Assembly: GCA_035937795.1 (NCBI GenBank)
Contig: DASZHO010000144.1
Location: forward strand, 1-27,049
From: JAMQPK01 sp035937795
Lineage (GTDB): Bacteria; Acidobacteriota; Vicinamibacteria; Vicinamibacterales; JAMQPK01
Direction: 5' to 3'
DNA: 27,049 nucleotides
The position numbers were made by a program, and so were the translations under genes. The notes beneath the pieces were generated by a model. It was not told the origin of the DNA. It did not search any database and saw only the letters and a program-made list of their open reading frames with translations. Numbering within the stretch: the first letter of the stretch is position 1; every line of letters starts with the position of its first letter. Below, one piece after another: positions 6,805 through 20,567 of this stretch.

Positions 6805-8652
6805 ATGTCAGTCACAGACGATCCGAAGACGCTCGGCCGAACCCGTTTGTCGTTTGCCAGCGAGGCCGACATCGACGAGTTCGTCGACGTGCTTGACAAG
6901 TTCGAGCGCGGCGAGCTGACGCCCGACCAGTGGCGCGTGTTCCGGCTCGTGCGCGGCACCTACGGGCAGCGCCAGCCCGGCGACGTCCAGATGCTGCGCG
7001 TGAAAGTGCCGCAGGGCATCCTGACCGCCGCGCAGCTCGAGACCCTGGCCGACGTGGGCGAGCGGTTCTCGCGCGGGTTCGGCCACATCACCACCCGTCA
7101 GAACATCCAGTTTCATTTCGTGAAGCTGCACGACGTCGAACCTGCCATGCGCATGCTCGCCGACGCCGGCGTGACCACGCGCGAAGCGTGCGGAAACTCG
7201 GTGCGCAACATCACGTGCTGCGCGCTGGCCGGAGTGTCGCCCACCGAAGTGTTCGACGTGACGCCCTATGCCGAGGCGATGACGCGCTATCTGCTCCGGC
7301 ATCCGCTCAGCTCGTCGCTGCCGCGCAAATTCAAGATCGCCTTCGAAGGGTGCACCGACGAAGACCACGCGTTGCTCGGCATGCACGACCTCGGGTTCCG
7401 CGCCCAAATCCGCAACGGCACCCATGGCTTCCGCATCGTCGTCGGCGGCGGGACGTCGATCATGGTGAAATCGGCCGTGCCGCTGCACGAATGGCTGCCG
7501 GCCTCGGAAATGTTCAACGTCGCCGAGGGCGTGGTGCGCGTCTTCAAGCAATTCGGCGACTACAAGCACAAGCAGGCGAACCGGCTGAAGTTCCTGATCA
7601 AGTCGATGGGATGGGATCGCTGGCGCGCCGAGTACGAACAGGCGCTCGGCGCGTTCCGCGCCGCGGGCGGCGCGCACGTGCCGTTCGACACCAACAAGCC
7701 GCCCGTCGAAAACCCGCCGGCGTGGCGCCACGTCGACTCGCCCCCGATTCTCGAAACCGTGTCGCGCGCGACCAGTTCCCAGGTGACGGGCCCCGGCATC
7801 CTCCCGCACGTGCGGCCGATGCTGCCCACCATGAACGGGGACTATTCGCATTGGCTGTCGACCAACGTGCGCAAGCAGAAGCAGCCCGGGTATTTTCTGG
7901 TCACCGCCACGATCCCGCTCGGCGATTTCACCAGCCAGCAGATGCGCATCCTGGGCGATCTGTCGAAGGCGTTCGGCGACGGCATCGTGCGCGTGACCGC
8001 CGAGCAGGATCTCGTGTTCCGCTGGGTGCCGGCCGGGGGGGTTCCCGAGCTCTACCGGCAGCTCGCGGCCGCGGGCATGGGGCTTCCCGACGCGGGAACG
8101 ATTGCCGACGTGACGAGCTGCCCCGGCGCTGAATCGTGCAAGCTCGCGGTGACCCAGTCGCGCGGCCTTGGAAAATTTCTCGGCGATCACCTGCGCGAGC
8201 GGCCCGACCTCGTGGCCGCCGCGCCCGATCTGCAAATCAAGATCAGCGGCTGCCCGAACGGCTGCGGACGCAATCACATCGCAGGGCTCGGCTTCCAGGG
8301 GAGCGTCCGCAAGCTCGGCGGAAGACCGGTGCCCCAGTATTTCGTGACGGTCGGCGGCGGGCCCGAAGCGAATGGCGGCGACGGCGTCAGGTTCGGCCGC
8401 CTCGCGGCCAAGATTCCCGCCCGCCGGATGACCCAGGCGCTGGAACGGCTGATCGCGCTTTACGGTGCGGAGCGCCGGCCGGGCGAGTCGGCGACGGCCT
8501 TCTTCATGCGCGTGGACGTGGCCCGAGTGAAGGAGCTCCTCGCCGATCTCGAAAAAATGACGCTCGCCGAGACCATCCCCGAGGACTTCATCGACCTGGC
8601 GGAGACCGCCGAGTTCAATCCCGAAATCCAGGAAGGCGAGTGCGCGGTCTGA
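6805..8652 (+). CDS. Sirohaem-dependent nitrite/sulfite reductase
   Basis: The protein is 615 aa. It has the two-fold repeat layout of ferredoxin-type sirohaem reductases. In each half a ferrodoxin-like segment (residues about 45-120 and 340-405) precedes a catalytic segment. The Fe4S4-sirohaem ligands are C439-PGAES-C445 and C483-PNG-C487, within TSCPGAESCKLA and KISGCPNGCGRNH. Other family motifs are HITTRQNIQFHF and ACGNSVRNITCC. The enzyme makes a six-electron reduction of nitrite to ammonium or of sulfite to sulfide; sequence alone does not separate the two. The neighbouring glutamate synthase and ammonium genes favour nitrite. It is divergent from the peptide-maturation genes. The ATG at 6805 has a G-rich ribosome binding site (GGGGG) about 10 nt upstream. 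Confidence 0.9.
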   Translation: MSVTDDPKTLGRTRLSFASEADIDEFVDVLDKFERGELTPDQWRVFRLVRGTYGQRQPGDVQMLRVKVPQGILTAAQLETLADVGERFSRGFGHITTRQNIQFHFVKLHDVEPAMRMLADAGVTTREACGNSVRNITCCALAGVSPTEVFDVTPYAEAMTRYLLRHPLSSSLPRKFKIAFEGCTDEDHALLGMHDLGFRAQIRNGTHGFRIVVGGGTSIMVKSAVPLHEWLPASEMFNVAEGVVRVFKQFGDYKHKQANRLKFLIKSMGWDRWRAEYEQALGAFRAAGGAHVPFDTNKPPVENPPAWRHVDSPPILETVSRATSSQVTGPGILPHVRPMLPTMNGDYSHWLSTNVRKQKQPGYFLVTATIPLGDFTSQQMRILGDLSKAFGDGIVRVTAEQDLVFRWVPAGGVPELYRQLAAAGMGLPDAGTIADVTSCPGAESCKLAVTQSRGLGKFLGDHLRERPDLVAAAPDLQIKISGCPNGCGRNHIAGLGFQGSVRKLGGRPVPQYFVTVGGGPEANGGDGVRFGRLAAKIPARRMTQALERLIALYGAERRPGESATAFFMRVDVARVKELLADLEKMTLAETIPEDFIDLAETAEFNPEIQEGECAV

Positions 8653-8694
8653 TCGGCCTCCCGGCCTGATGAAATCCGCGGATTCCTTGTCCTT

Positions 8695-8708
8695 CCGGTC
8701 GAAACCGG
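8695..8708. other. Small hairpin after the reductase gene
   Basis: CCGGT-CGAA-ACCGG gives a 5-bp stem with a tetraloop, 43 bp past the reductase stop. There is no T-run, so its role as a terminator is doubtful. Confidence 0.35.
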
Positions 8709-8712
8709 TCTA

Positions 8713-8787
8713 TCTCTAAAATAGATACATCAGATTCTAAAATTGTATTTTACTTATGGGCCAGAGTACCCGATAACTACTCCTCTT
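8713..8787 (+). promoter_or_regulatory. AT-rich leader with phased direct repeats before gltB
   Basis: An AT-rich island in otherwise GC-rich DNA. TCTAAAAT occurs at 8715-8722 and 8736-8743, exactly 21 bp apart (two helical turns), as expected for binding of one regulator to one face. It probably holds the gltB promoter, but no clear -35/-10 pair was found. Confidence 0.4.
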
Positions 8788-13486
<4,699 letters not shown>

Positions 13487-13494
<8 letters not shown>

Positions 13495-14935
13495 GACGAC
13501 GGGCTTCATCGAAATCCACAGAAAAAAACCGCCGATGCGGCCGGTCGCCGAGCGCCTCCACGACTACCGGGAGGTCTATCTTCCGTACCCGCAGGAGGAG
13601 CTGCAGAAGCAGGGCGCGCGCTGCATGGATTGCGGCATTCCGTTCTGCCATCAGGGCTGCCCGCTCGGGAACCTGATTCCCGACTGGAACGATCTCGTCT
13701 ATCGCGACCTCTGGGAGCCGGCGATCGAGCGGCTGCACGCGACGAACAATTTCCCCGAATTTACCGGCCGCCTGTGTCCGGCGCCGTGCGAAGGCTCGTG
13801 CGTCCTCGGCATCAACGACGACCCCGTCACCATCAAGTCCATCGAGGTGGCCATCATCGAGCGCGCGTTCGACAACGGTTGGGTGGTGCCGCGTCCTCCG
13901 CTCATCCGGACGGGAAAGACCGTCGCGGTGATCGGCTCGGGTCCCGCGGGCCTCGCGGCCGCCGACCAATTGAACAAGGCGGGCCACCTCGTGACCGTGT
14001 TCGAGAAGTCCGATCGCGTGGGCGGGTTGCTGCGTTACGGCATTCCTGAATTCAAGATGGAGAAGCAGTTCCTCGATCGGCGCCTCTCGTTGCTGGCGCA
14101 GGAAGGCGTGACGTTCCGCACCGGCGTGAACGTCGGCGCGGACGTCACAGCCGCGCAGCTGAAATCGGAGTTCGACGCCATCGTGCTCGCCGGAGGCGCC
14201 GGGTTGCCGCGCGATTTGCCGGTGCCCGGCCGCGACCTGCAGGGCATTCACTTCGCCATGGAGTATCTGACGCTCTCCAACAGGCGCTGCGAGGGCGACC
14301 AGATTTCCGACGAGCAGTTCATCACCGCGAAGGACAAGCGCGTCGTCATCATCGGCGGCGGCGACACCGGCGCCGATTGCCTCGGCACCGTGCATCGGCA
14401 GGGCGCGTTGTCGGTGCATCAATTCGAGCTGCTGCCCAAGCCTCCCGACTCGCGCCACGCCGACAATCCGTGGCCGCAGTGGCCGAACGTGTTTCGCGTG
14501 TCGGGAGCCCACGAAGAGGGCGGCGAGCGCGTCTACTCGGTCTCGACGCAGAAGTTCACCGGCGACGCCGGCGGGCGCGTGAAGCAACTCCACGGATCCA
14601 AGGTCGAGCTCGTGCGGAAAGACGGCAGGACGTCGTTCGAGGCGATGCCCGCGAGCGAGTTCGAGATGGATGTCGACCTCGTGCTGCTCGCGATGGGGTT
14701 CCTCGGCCCCGAGCGGCAGGGACTGCTCAGCGACTTCGGGGTGAAGTTGACCGACCGCGGCAACGTCTGGCGCGACGAGCGGTGGATGACGAGCGAACGC
14801 GCGGTGTTCACGGCCGGCGACATGCAGCGCGGCCAGTCGCTGATCGTCTGGGCGATCGCCGAAGGCCGAAGCGCCGCGCGCGGCGTCGATCTGTACCTGA
14901 TGGGCAAATCCGATCTGCCCGCCCCACTCTCCTGA
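13487..14935 (+). CDS. gltD: Glutamate synthase, small (beta) subunit
   Basis: The protein is 482 aa. It is an FAD and Fe-S flavoprotein that passes NADPH electrons to GltB. The N-terminal ferredoxin-like cysteines are C46, C49, C54 and C58 (RCMDCGIPFCHQGCP), then RLCPAPCEGSC. The FAD-binding loop is VAVIGSGPAGLAAA and the NADPH loop is VVIIGGGDTGADC. The C-terminal GDMQRGQSLIVWAIAEGR closes the FAD site. I chose GTG 13487 because the resulting MGKTTGFIEIHRK matches the usual start; GTG 13478 would add three residues. Either way it overlaps the end of gltB, so the two subunits are translationally coupled. Confidence 0.95.
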
Positions 14936-15134
14936 GGCCCGGCGACTGTCGACTGTCGACACACACGTTCCTAATCCCGCCACGAGACACATTCGTGTCG
15001 ATCTCCTGATTCCTTTTCCACGAAATCATTAAGAAATTCTGCTGGCTCTTCGCTTGCTCTGCGTTTACACGACGCACGCGCCGACGACGCGAGACCGACA
15101 TGGCCGCGTGGGATCGTCGCAGCGGAGGTAACCG
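14936..15134. other. Intergenic gap after gltD
   Basis: It contains a perfect dyad TGTCGAC-T-GTCGACA (14947-14961) made from a heptamer GACTGTC tandem, and a second dyad GACAC-ATTC-GTGTC (14986-14999). Neither is followed by a T-run. The core ACATTCGTGTC recurs at 18163 and, inverted, at 18298. Confidence 0.45.
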
Positions 15135-15809
15135 ATGCGGAATTCATACTGGACGGTGGTCATCATTCTCATCACGCTCATCACGCTGTTTTCGGGATCG
15201 CGGGCAAGCGCAAATACACGTCGCGAAGCGGCTCGGGTTATCGGGTCCTACGCGCCGCTGCCGCTCGTGGGACCGATCGAGGCCCCGCAGGAGGAGCGAC
15301 CCGCCGAGCGGGGCGAGGAGCACTCACGAGAACGAGAGAAGGAAGATCCGAAATCGTGCGCCGGACACGCGCTGCCGGCCAATCTCGGGCTCCCTCCGTA
15401 CCTGGTGGCCACGCTGGAGCAGATTTACAACCGCTCCTCGACGTTCAGGCGGCAGTGCCGGCGGATCGCGGACGCGCCGAACCTCCGCGTGTCGGTTCAG
15501 CTCGACGGCTGGATGCGGACCGAGTGCCGGGCTTTCACGGCGATTCGCCGGCATCAGGGGGGGGTCATCGACGCGCAGGTGCACATGCCGCCGAACGGAA
15601 TGATGTTCGCCGAGCTCGTTTCGCACGAGTTCGAGCACATCATCGAGCAGCTCGAAGGGCTCAACCTGCGGGAGATGGCGGCTGTAAAGGGATCCGGTGT
15701 GCACGAGCTCGAGCGCGACCTCTTTGAAACCGACCGCGCGCAGCGTGCTGGAAAGATTGTGGCGGACGAGGTGCGTGCCACGCGCGACCTCCGTCCCGCC
15801 GCCGACTGA
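15135..15809 (+). CDS. Secreted protein with HEFEH zinc-peptidase-like motif
   Basis: The protein is 224 aa from ATG 15135, with GGAGG about 7 nt upstream. Residues 1-26 are a signal peptide (VVIILITLITLF, cleavage near ASA-N). A charged, Pro/Glu-rich linker follows (about 48-72), then a domain with C75, C108 and C131. The motif LVSHEFEHIIEQLEG places HExxH at 164-168, as in zincin metalloproteases. E191, E193 and E198 in the following helix (HELERDLFETDRA) could supply a third ligand. I do not recognise the family. It may be a small secreted metalloprotease or an inactive relative. It is convergent with the PepSY-TM operon; the ends are 15 bp apart. Confidence 0.75.
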   Translation: MRNSYWTVVIILITLITLFSGSRASANTRREAARVIGSYAPLPLVGPIEAPQEERPAERGEEHSREREKEDPKSCAGHALPANLGLPPYLVATLEQIYNRSSTFRRQCRRIADAPNLRVSVQLDGWMRTECRAFTAIRRHQGGVIDAQVHMPPNGMMFAELVSHEFEHIIEQLEGLNLREMAAVKGSGVHELERDLFETDRAQRAGKIVADEVRATRDLRPAAD

Positions 15810-15824
15810 CGCGAACCGCGTCGA

Positions 15825-16457
15825 TCATCGCCAGACCGATGCGAAGAACATCGCGCAGCTTGCGAACCCGGCGGCGAGCGCCAGAAAGCCCAGCGTGTGC
15901 GTGCGCTCGAGCCGGTACCACATGTAATAGCCGCCGAGCACCATGAGGATGAGGCCGGCGGCGAGCGCATCCATGGCGACGACCCAGATCGTCGTCAAAG
16001 CCCAGTCGCGCTGGCCTGGCGCGTTGTATCGCGATCCGCTGAAGGTATGGAAAATGCGGAACACCGTCAAGCCGCCGTTCTCCCAGTGCTGCACCGTGGC
16101 CATTTTGGTGGCCAGATCGATGTCCACCTGGCTGGCGTCCTTCGGGCGCGCGACGCTGAACACGAAATGGCCGCGCGGCGGCGGTACGGCCGGCCATTCG
16201 ATCTCGCCTTGCAGATCGAGCTGGCGGACCGCATCCCGGGCGCGCGCGAGGTCCGTCTTGCCTCGAGGTGGCGCCATCGCCCGCTCGTAGCCGGTCTCGG
16301 TGCGGTGGCTGGCCGCCTGGGCGATTCTCCAGCCGCCGTGGTTCAACAGCAGCCCGGTCAGCAGGAACAGCCAGAGAAAAAACAGGAAGTAGAGCCCGAG
16401 GTAGTAGTGGAGCTTGCGGTTCCACTTTTCGAAGGTCGCGCTAGCGGTTGACGGCAT
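15825..16457 (-). CDS. PepSY-associated TM protein (second paralogue)
   Basis: The protein is 210 aa. It has an N-terminal membrane segment after WNRKLHYYLGLYFLFFLWLFLLTG, a periplasmic PepSY-like domain (about 50-140: GEIEWPAVPPPRGHFVFSVARPK, VDIDLATKMATVQHW), and two C-terminal membrane helices (VAMDALAAGLILMVLGGYYMWY and LGFLALAAGFASCAMFF). The R-x-L-H-x-YLGL and FxxLxxLxLxxLLNH signatures belong to PepSY_TM proteins of the inner membrane, which are linked with metal and redox handling. It overlaps the upstream paralogue by 17 bp. About 35% similar by eye to that paralogue, so the pair looks like an old tandem duplication. Confidence 0.82.
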   Translation of the reverse strand: MPSTASATFEKWNRKLHYYLGLYFLFFLWLFLLTGLLLNHGGWRIAQAASHRTETGYERAMAPPRGKTDLARARDAVRQLDLQGEIEWPAVPPPRGHFVFSVARPKDASQVDIDLATKMATVQHWENGGLTVFRIFHTFSGSRYNAPGQRDWALTTIWVVAMDALAAGLILMVLGGYYMWYRLERTHTLGFLALAAGFASCAMFFASVWR

Positions 16458-17067
16458 AGATAATCCAGAAAAGCGAAACAGCGCCGGCGGTGAGCAGCAC
16501 CTTTCCGATCGCGCGTTCCGCTCGCAGCGTGTACCAAAGATAGATTCCGCTCACGGAAATGAACAGCGTCAGATAGATCGTCGCATCGGCAAACCATTTC
16601 CACGCGCGGATCCCGACCCAGTTGCCGCGGATGTTCGCATTGTGCGGCCCGGGCATCTTGTGCAGGTACCCGAACGCCTCGAGCATGCCGGTCTTGCGCG
16701 ACGATACCAGTGCTGTACGCCCGTCGACGTCCAGGTCGACGCTCGCCTCCAATCCCGGCCTCGAGACAGGAAACACGAAGTGCCGCGTCGCCTTGACGAA
16801 CCGGGTGAATCCAATCTCGCCGGTCATCCCGGTCTGGTATTGAATCGCCTGCGCAATCGGGATGGCGGCCGGACCCTGTGCAGTATCGATCCCGGCCGGG
16901 ATGAATAGATTCTGAAACGTGACGACCGACGTGGGACGGTCGGTGGCGACTTTCGCGTGGTTGAGAAAGAACACGCTGGCCGAGAAGACCAGCAGAAACG
17001 GGCTGATGAAGAGTCCGAGATAGAGGTGGAGATCGCGCGTCCAACGGTAGAGCGACGTTTCCGTCAT
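16441..17067 (-). CDS. PepSY-associated TM protein (first paralogue)
   Basis: The protein is 208 aa from ATG 17067 (MTETSLYRWTRDLHLYLGLF). It has the same layout as the gene after it: N-terminal membrane helix ending in FFLNHA, a periplasmic beta domain (IGFTRFVKATRHFVFPVSR, ASVDLDVDGRTALVSS, LHKMPGPH), then a helix ATIYLTLFISVSGIYLWYTL and a last helix LLTAGAVSLFWIIYAV. The frame stays open upstream, but that would run into the preceding gene. It begins 10 bp after the YcnI-like gene, so the three form one operon. The role is probably in copper or electron handling at the inner membrane; substrate unknown. Confidence 0.82.
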   Translation of the reverse strand: MTETSLYRWTRDLHLYLGLFISPFLLVFSASVFFLNHAKVATDRPTSVVTFQNLFIPAGIDTAQGPAAIPIAQAIQYQTGMTGEIGFTRFVKATRHFVFPVSRPGLEASVDLDVDGRTALVSSRKTGMLEAFGYLHKMPGPHNANIRGNWVGIRAWKWFADATIYLTLFISVSGIYLWYTLRAERAIGKVLLTAGAVSLFWIIYAVNR

Positions 17068-17077
17068 CGGACCACCC

Positions 17078-17533
17078 TTACTTCGGCGTGCCCGACGGCG
17101 CCGGTGCAAGAATCTTGGTCACCGACGCCTTGCCCTCGGCACCGGGCTTGTCGCTCCATTCGCTGGTGGCGCCGTCGGCAAAATGTTCGCGGACGACCCA
17201 TTGCAGCTGGCCGCTGGCTGGATTCTTTGCGGTGAAGGCAAGCTCGACGTACTTTCCAGGCGTAATCTCGGTCTGCCACGTGATTTTCGTGATCCGGTCA
17301 CCGGTCTTTGCGGTGGTCGACTTTGCCGTGGCCATTGGCGCCACGCTTGCGACCGTGGCGCCCGCGGGAATATCGAGCTCGACCGACGTGACCGCGGTTT
17401 TCTCGTCGTTGTGCACGCGGACCTTGTAAACCTGACTTGCCCCCGCCGCCGATTGTTGCGGAGCGACGGCGACGTGGGCGAATGCCGATGCCGCGAGCAA
17501 CACCGCCGCTGCCGTGATCGCGATTGTTTTCAT
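17078..17533 (-). CDS. YcnI-like (DUF1775) periplasmic copper-binding protein
   Basis: The protein is 151 aa. The signal peptide is MKTIAITAAAVLLAASAFA, and cleavage would leave His20 as the first mature residue (HVAVAPQQSAAGA), matching the YcnI family, whose N-terminal His binds Cu(II). The rest is a beta-sandwich: YKVRVHNDEKTAVTSVELDIP, ITWQTEITPGKYVELAF, LQWVVREHFADGATSEWSD. No C-terminal membrane anchor is present. I chose the second in-frame ATG (17533) because the GAGGAG abuts the first (17539) and is 6 nt from the second. It is first in a three-gene operon with two PepSY-TM proteins and is divergent from a cupredoxin. Confidence 0.85.
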   Translation of the reverse strand: MKTIAITAAAVLLAASAFAHVAVAPQQSAAGASQVYKVRVHNDEKTAVTSVELDIPAGATVASVAPMATAKSTTAKTGDRITKITWQTEITPGKYVELAFTAKNPASGQLQWVVREHFADGATSEWSDKPGAEGKASVTKILAPAPSGTPK

Positions 17534-17636
17534 ACACATCTCCTCTTGTTTATTATGGGTGATTCATCGCCTCACTCCATTAGATATATCATCCCGCGGA
17601 CCGATTGGAGTCCGGCACGAAACGAGGGAGCGATCT

Positions 17637-18137
17637 ATGCCGAAACAATTCATTGTGCTCTTGGCGCTCGCCGGCGCAGCGGCGTCTGGTCTGTCGGCCG
17701 CCCCGGTCGGCGACACGGAGAGCGCCGTGACGTATCTTCCCAGCGCGGAGAGCTCGAAGATCGTCACGGTAACGGCCGGCGGCCAACCCGCCGCGCGCCT
17801 GATCGTGCAGACGCAAGGCGTGGCCATCAAGGAAACCGGCCCCAAGGAAACGGTGGCGCAGTATGGCGAAGTCTACGCCTTCGCTCCGTCGACCCTCATC
17901 GTCCATCGAGACGAGCCGACGCTCATTGAATTCTGGAACCTGCAGCCGGATGACGATCACGACTTCATGCTGATGGACCCCCACTGGTCGGTGATGATGA
18001 AGGCGCTCCTTCCGGCGCTCAAGAAGACGTCGTACCTTTTCACGTTTCACCAGGAAGGCCTGTTCAATTTTGTCTGCGCCATGCATCAGCCCGCCATGAG
18101 CGGCCAGATTCTGGTCGTGGCGCCCGTGCGTCCCTGA
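17637..18137 (+). CDS. Periplasmic cupredoxin-fold protein
   Basis: The protein is 166 aa from ATG 17637, with GGGAG 7 nt upstream. A signal peptide covers about 1-21. The type 1 copper ligands look complete: H108 (PDDDHDFML), C147, H150 and M154 in FNFVCAMHQPAMSG. It would therefore be a blue copper electron carrier in the periplasm, or a copper carrier. The neighbouring divergent YcnI-like/PepSY operon supports a copper-related role. The frame is open 41 codons upstream, but that part reads as promoter DNA. A TGATGATGATGATG run covers the stop and the start of the downstream gap. Confidence 0.85.
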   Translation: MPKQFIVLLALAGAAASGLSAAPVGDTESAVTYLPSAESSKIVTVTAGGQPAARLIVQTQGVAIKETGPKETVAQYGEVYAFAPSTLIVHRDEPTLIEFWNLQPDDDHDFMLMDPHWSVMMKALLPALKKTSYLFTFHQEGLFNFVCAMHQPAMSGQILVVAPVRP

Positions 18138-18521
18138 TGATGATGATGTCCCTGACGTTCCCACATTCGTGTCGGCCGCTTTTTCGGAACCGCCATTCTT
18201 GCGCGGCCGCCCCATGCCGCGTCCTGGAACGGGCGCCGCACCGCCGCAGGCGGCCCGTGGCCCGCGGGAGTCGCGGTGCCACGCGTCGCAAGAACCAGAC
18301 ACGAATGTTGCTCTGCTTCTCTTTTTCTCCAATTTTGTTGCGCCGACGGCCGCCCCGCCGGCCCTCGATCGCTTGAAAATCAAAGGAAATTGGGGGGAAA
18401 TTGGGCCTTTTCCCCGCCGATCGTCACATGGAACCGCCTTTGCTCATGTTGCGGCAGAACTCTTATCGGCGGGGCTCCCAACCGAGCTGCCGCGTTGGGG
18501 TGCCTGTCCCGAGGGCCGACC
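18138..18521. other. Intergenic region before the sigma-54 activator
   Basis: 384 bp without a supported gene. It contains an inverted pair ACATTCGTGTC (18163-18173 and 18298-18308), a GC-rich hairpin CCGCC-GCA-GGCGG, a direct repeat GGAAATTGGG at 18386-18395 and 18397-18406 (11 bp period), and a sigma-54 promoter match at 18429-18444. Confidence 0.5.
18429..18444 (+). promoter_or_regulatory. Sigma-54 (-24/-12) promoter for the NifA-like regulator
   Basis: TGGAACCGCCTTTGCT: GG-N10-GC with the flanking T and TTGCT of the consensus. It is 77 bp before the activator ATG, with a phased direct repeat 23 bp upstream. Suggests autoregulation or control by another sigma-54 activator. Confidence 0.5.
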
Positions 18522-20093
<1,572 letters not shown>

Positions 20094-20225
20094 CACGCAG
20101 CGGACACTTTCCCCAGCGCCGCCAACTCACAAAACTGCGCCCTCCCCGGGAGATCCCCACAAACTTGTCGTCCTGGCCGCGAGTCTCCGCGTCCTCTCGA
20201 CGTTGCGTATCGGCCTCGCGTCTGG

Positions 20226-20267
20226 GCCTAGAGAAACCCTTAAAGAGCCTAGAGAAAGCCTAAAGAA
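20226..20267. repeat. Phased GCCTAGAGAAA repeats upstream of amtB
   Basis: GCCTAGAGAAA occurs at 20226-20236 and 20247-20257, with a third degenerate copy GCCTAAAGAA at 20258-20267. The starts are 21 and 11 bp apart, two turns and one turn of the helix, so all copies face the same side. They end about 160 bp before the sigma-54 element, where enhancers usually lie. Confidence 0.5.
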
Positions 20268-20284
20268 CGATCCGCTGAAATATC

Positions 20285-20296
20285 GACATTAATGTC
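20285..20296. promoter_or_regulatory. 12-bp palindrome GACATTAATGTC, candidate operator
   Basis: A perfect 12-bp dyad in AT-richer DNA, 132 bp upstream of the sigma-54 -24 element. A candidate binding site for a dimeric regulator. Confidence 0.4.
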
Positions 20297-20427
20297 TCTA
20301 TAGGGGTATCGAGGCCACGCGCTTGTAGGGTCTTGCGCATCCGCTCCCGAATCGCGGGATCGCCGAAAATGGCATATTTTCGAACAAAAACGCCGAACGC
20401 GCCGCGGCTGCGCGCCGTCGCTTTCAG

Positions 20428-20443
20428 TGGCGTCCGTCTTGCA
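20428..20443 (+). promoter_or_regulatory. Sigma-54 (-24/-12) promoter for amtB
   Basis: TGGCGTCCGTCTTGCA matches TGGC...TTGCA with GG-N10-GC spacing. It lies 124 bp before the amtB start and downstream of the NifA-like gene, which fits nitrogen-regulated expression of amtB. Confidence 0.6.
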
Positions 20444-20567
20444 AACTTCGTGGCAGCCGGCCGGACCTTGGCGCGCGTGCGCGTCATTGAGCAGGCCGTG
20501 ATCGCCGGCCGGTTCATCGATCGACAACTTCATAAATCGATCGGCAACTCACTAATGAGGAGAGCGG

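Larger units (their letters stand above)
20094..20567. other. Regulatory region between the activator gene and amtB
   Basis: 474 bp without a convincing gene. It holds three phased GCCTAGAGAAA-like repeats, a palindrome GACATTAATGTC and a sigma-54 promoter match, described separately. An 85-codon minus-strand frame (20260-20517) exists, but there is no ribosome binding site or family signature. Confidence 0.55.

Noticed and set aside
6808..8277. Minus-strand open frame opposite the nitrite/sulfite reductase
   Set aside because: Shadow of a well supported reductase with intact active-site motifs.
20260..20517. 85-codon minus-strand frame before amtB
   Set aside because: The C-terminal half looks faintly protein-like (DPAIRERMRKTLQARGL), but there is no ribosome binding site or family signature and it overlaps regulatory sequences.
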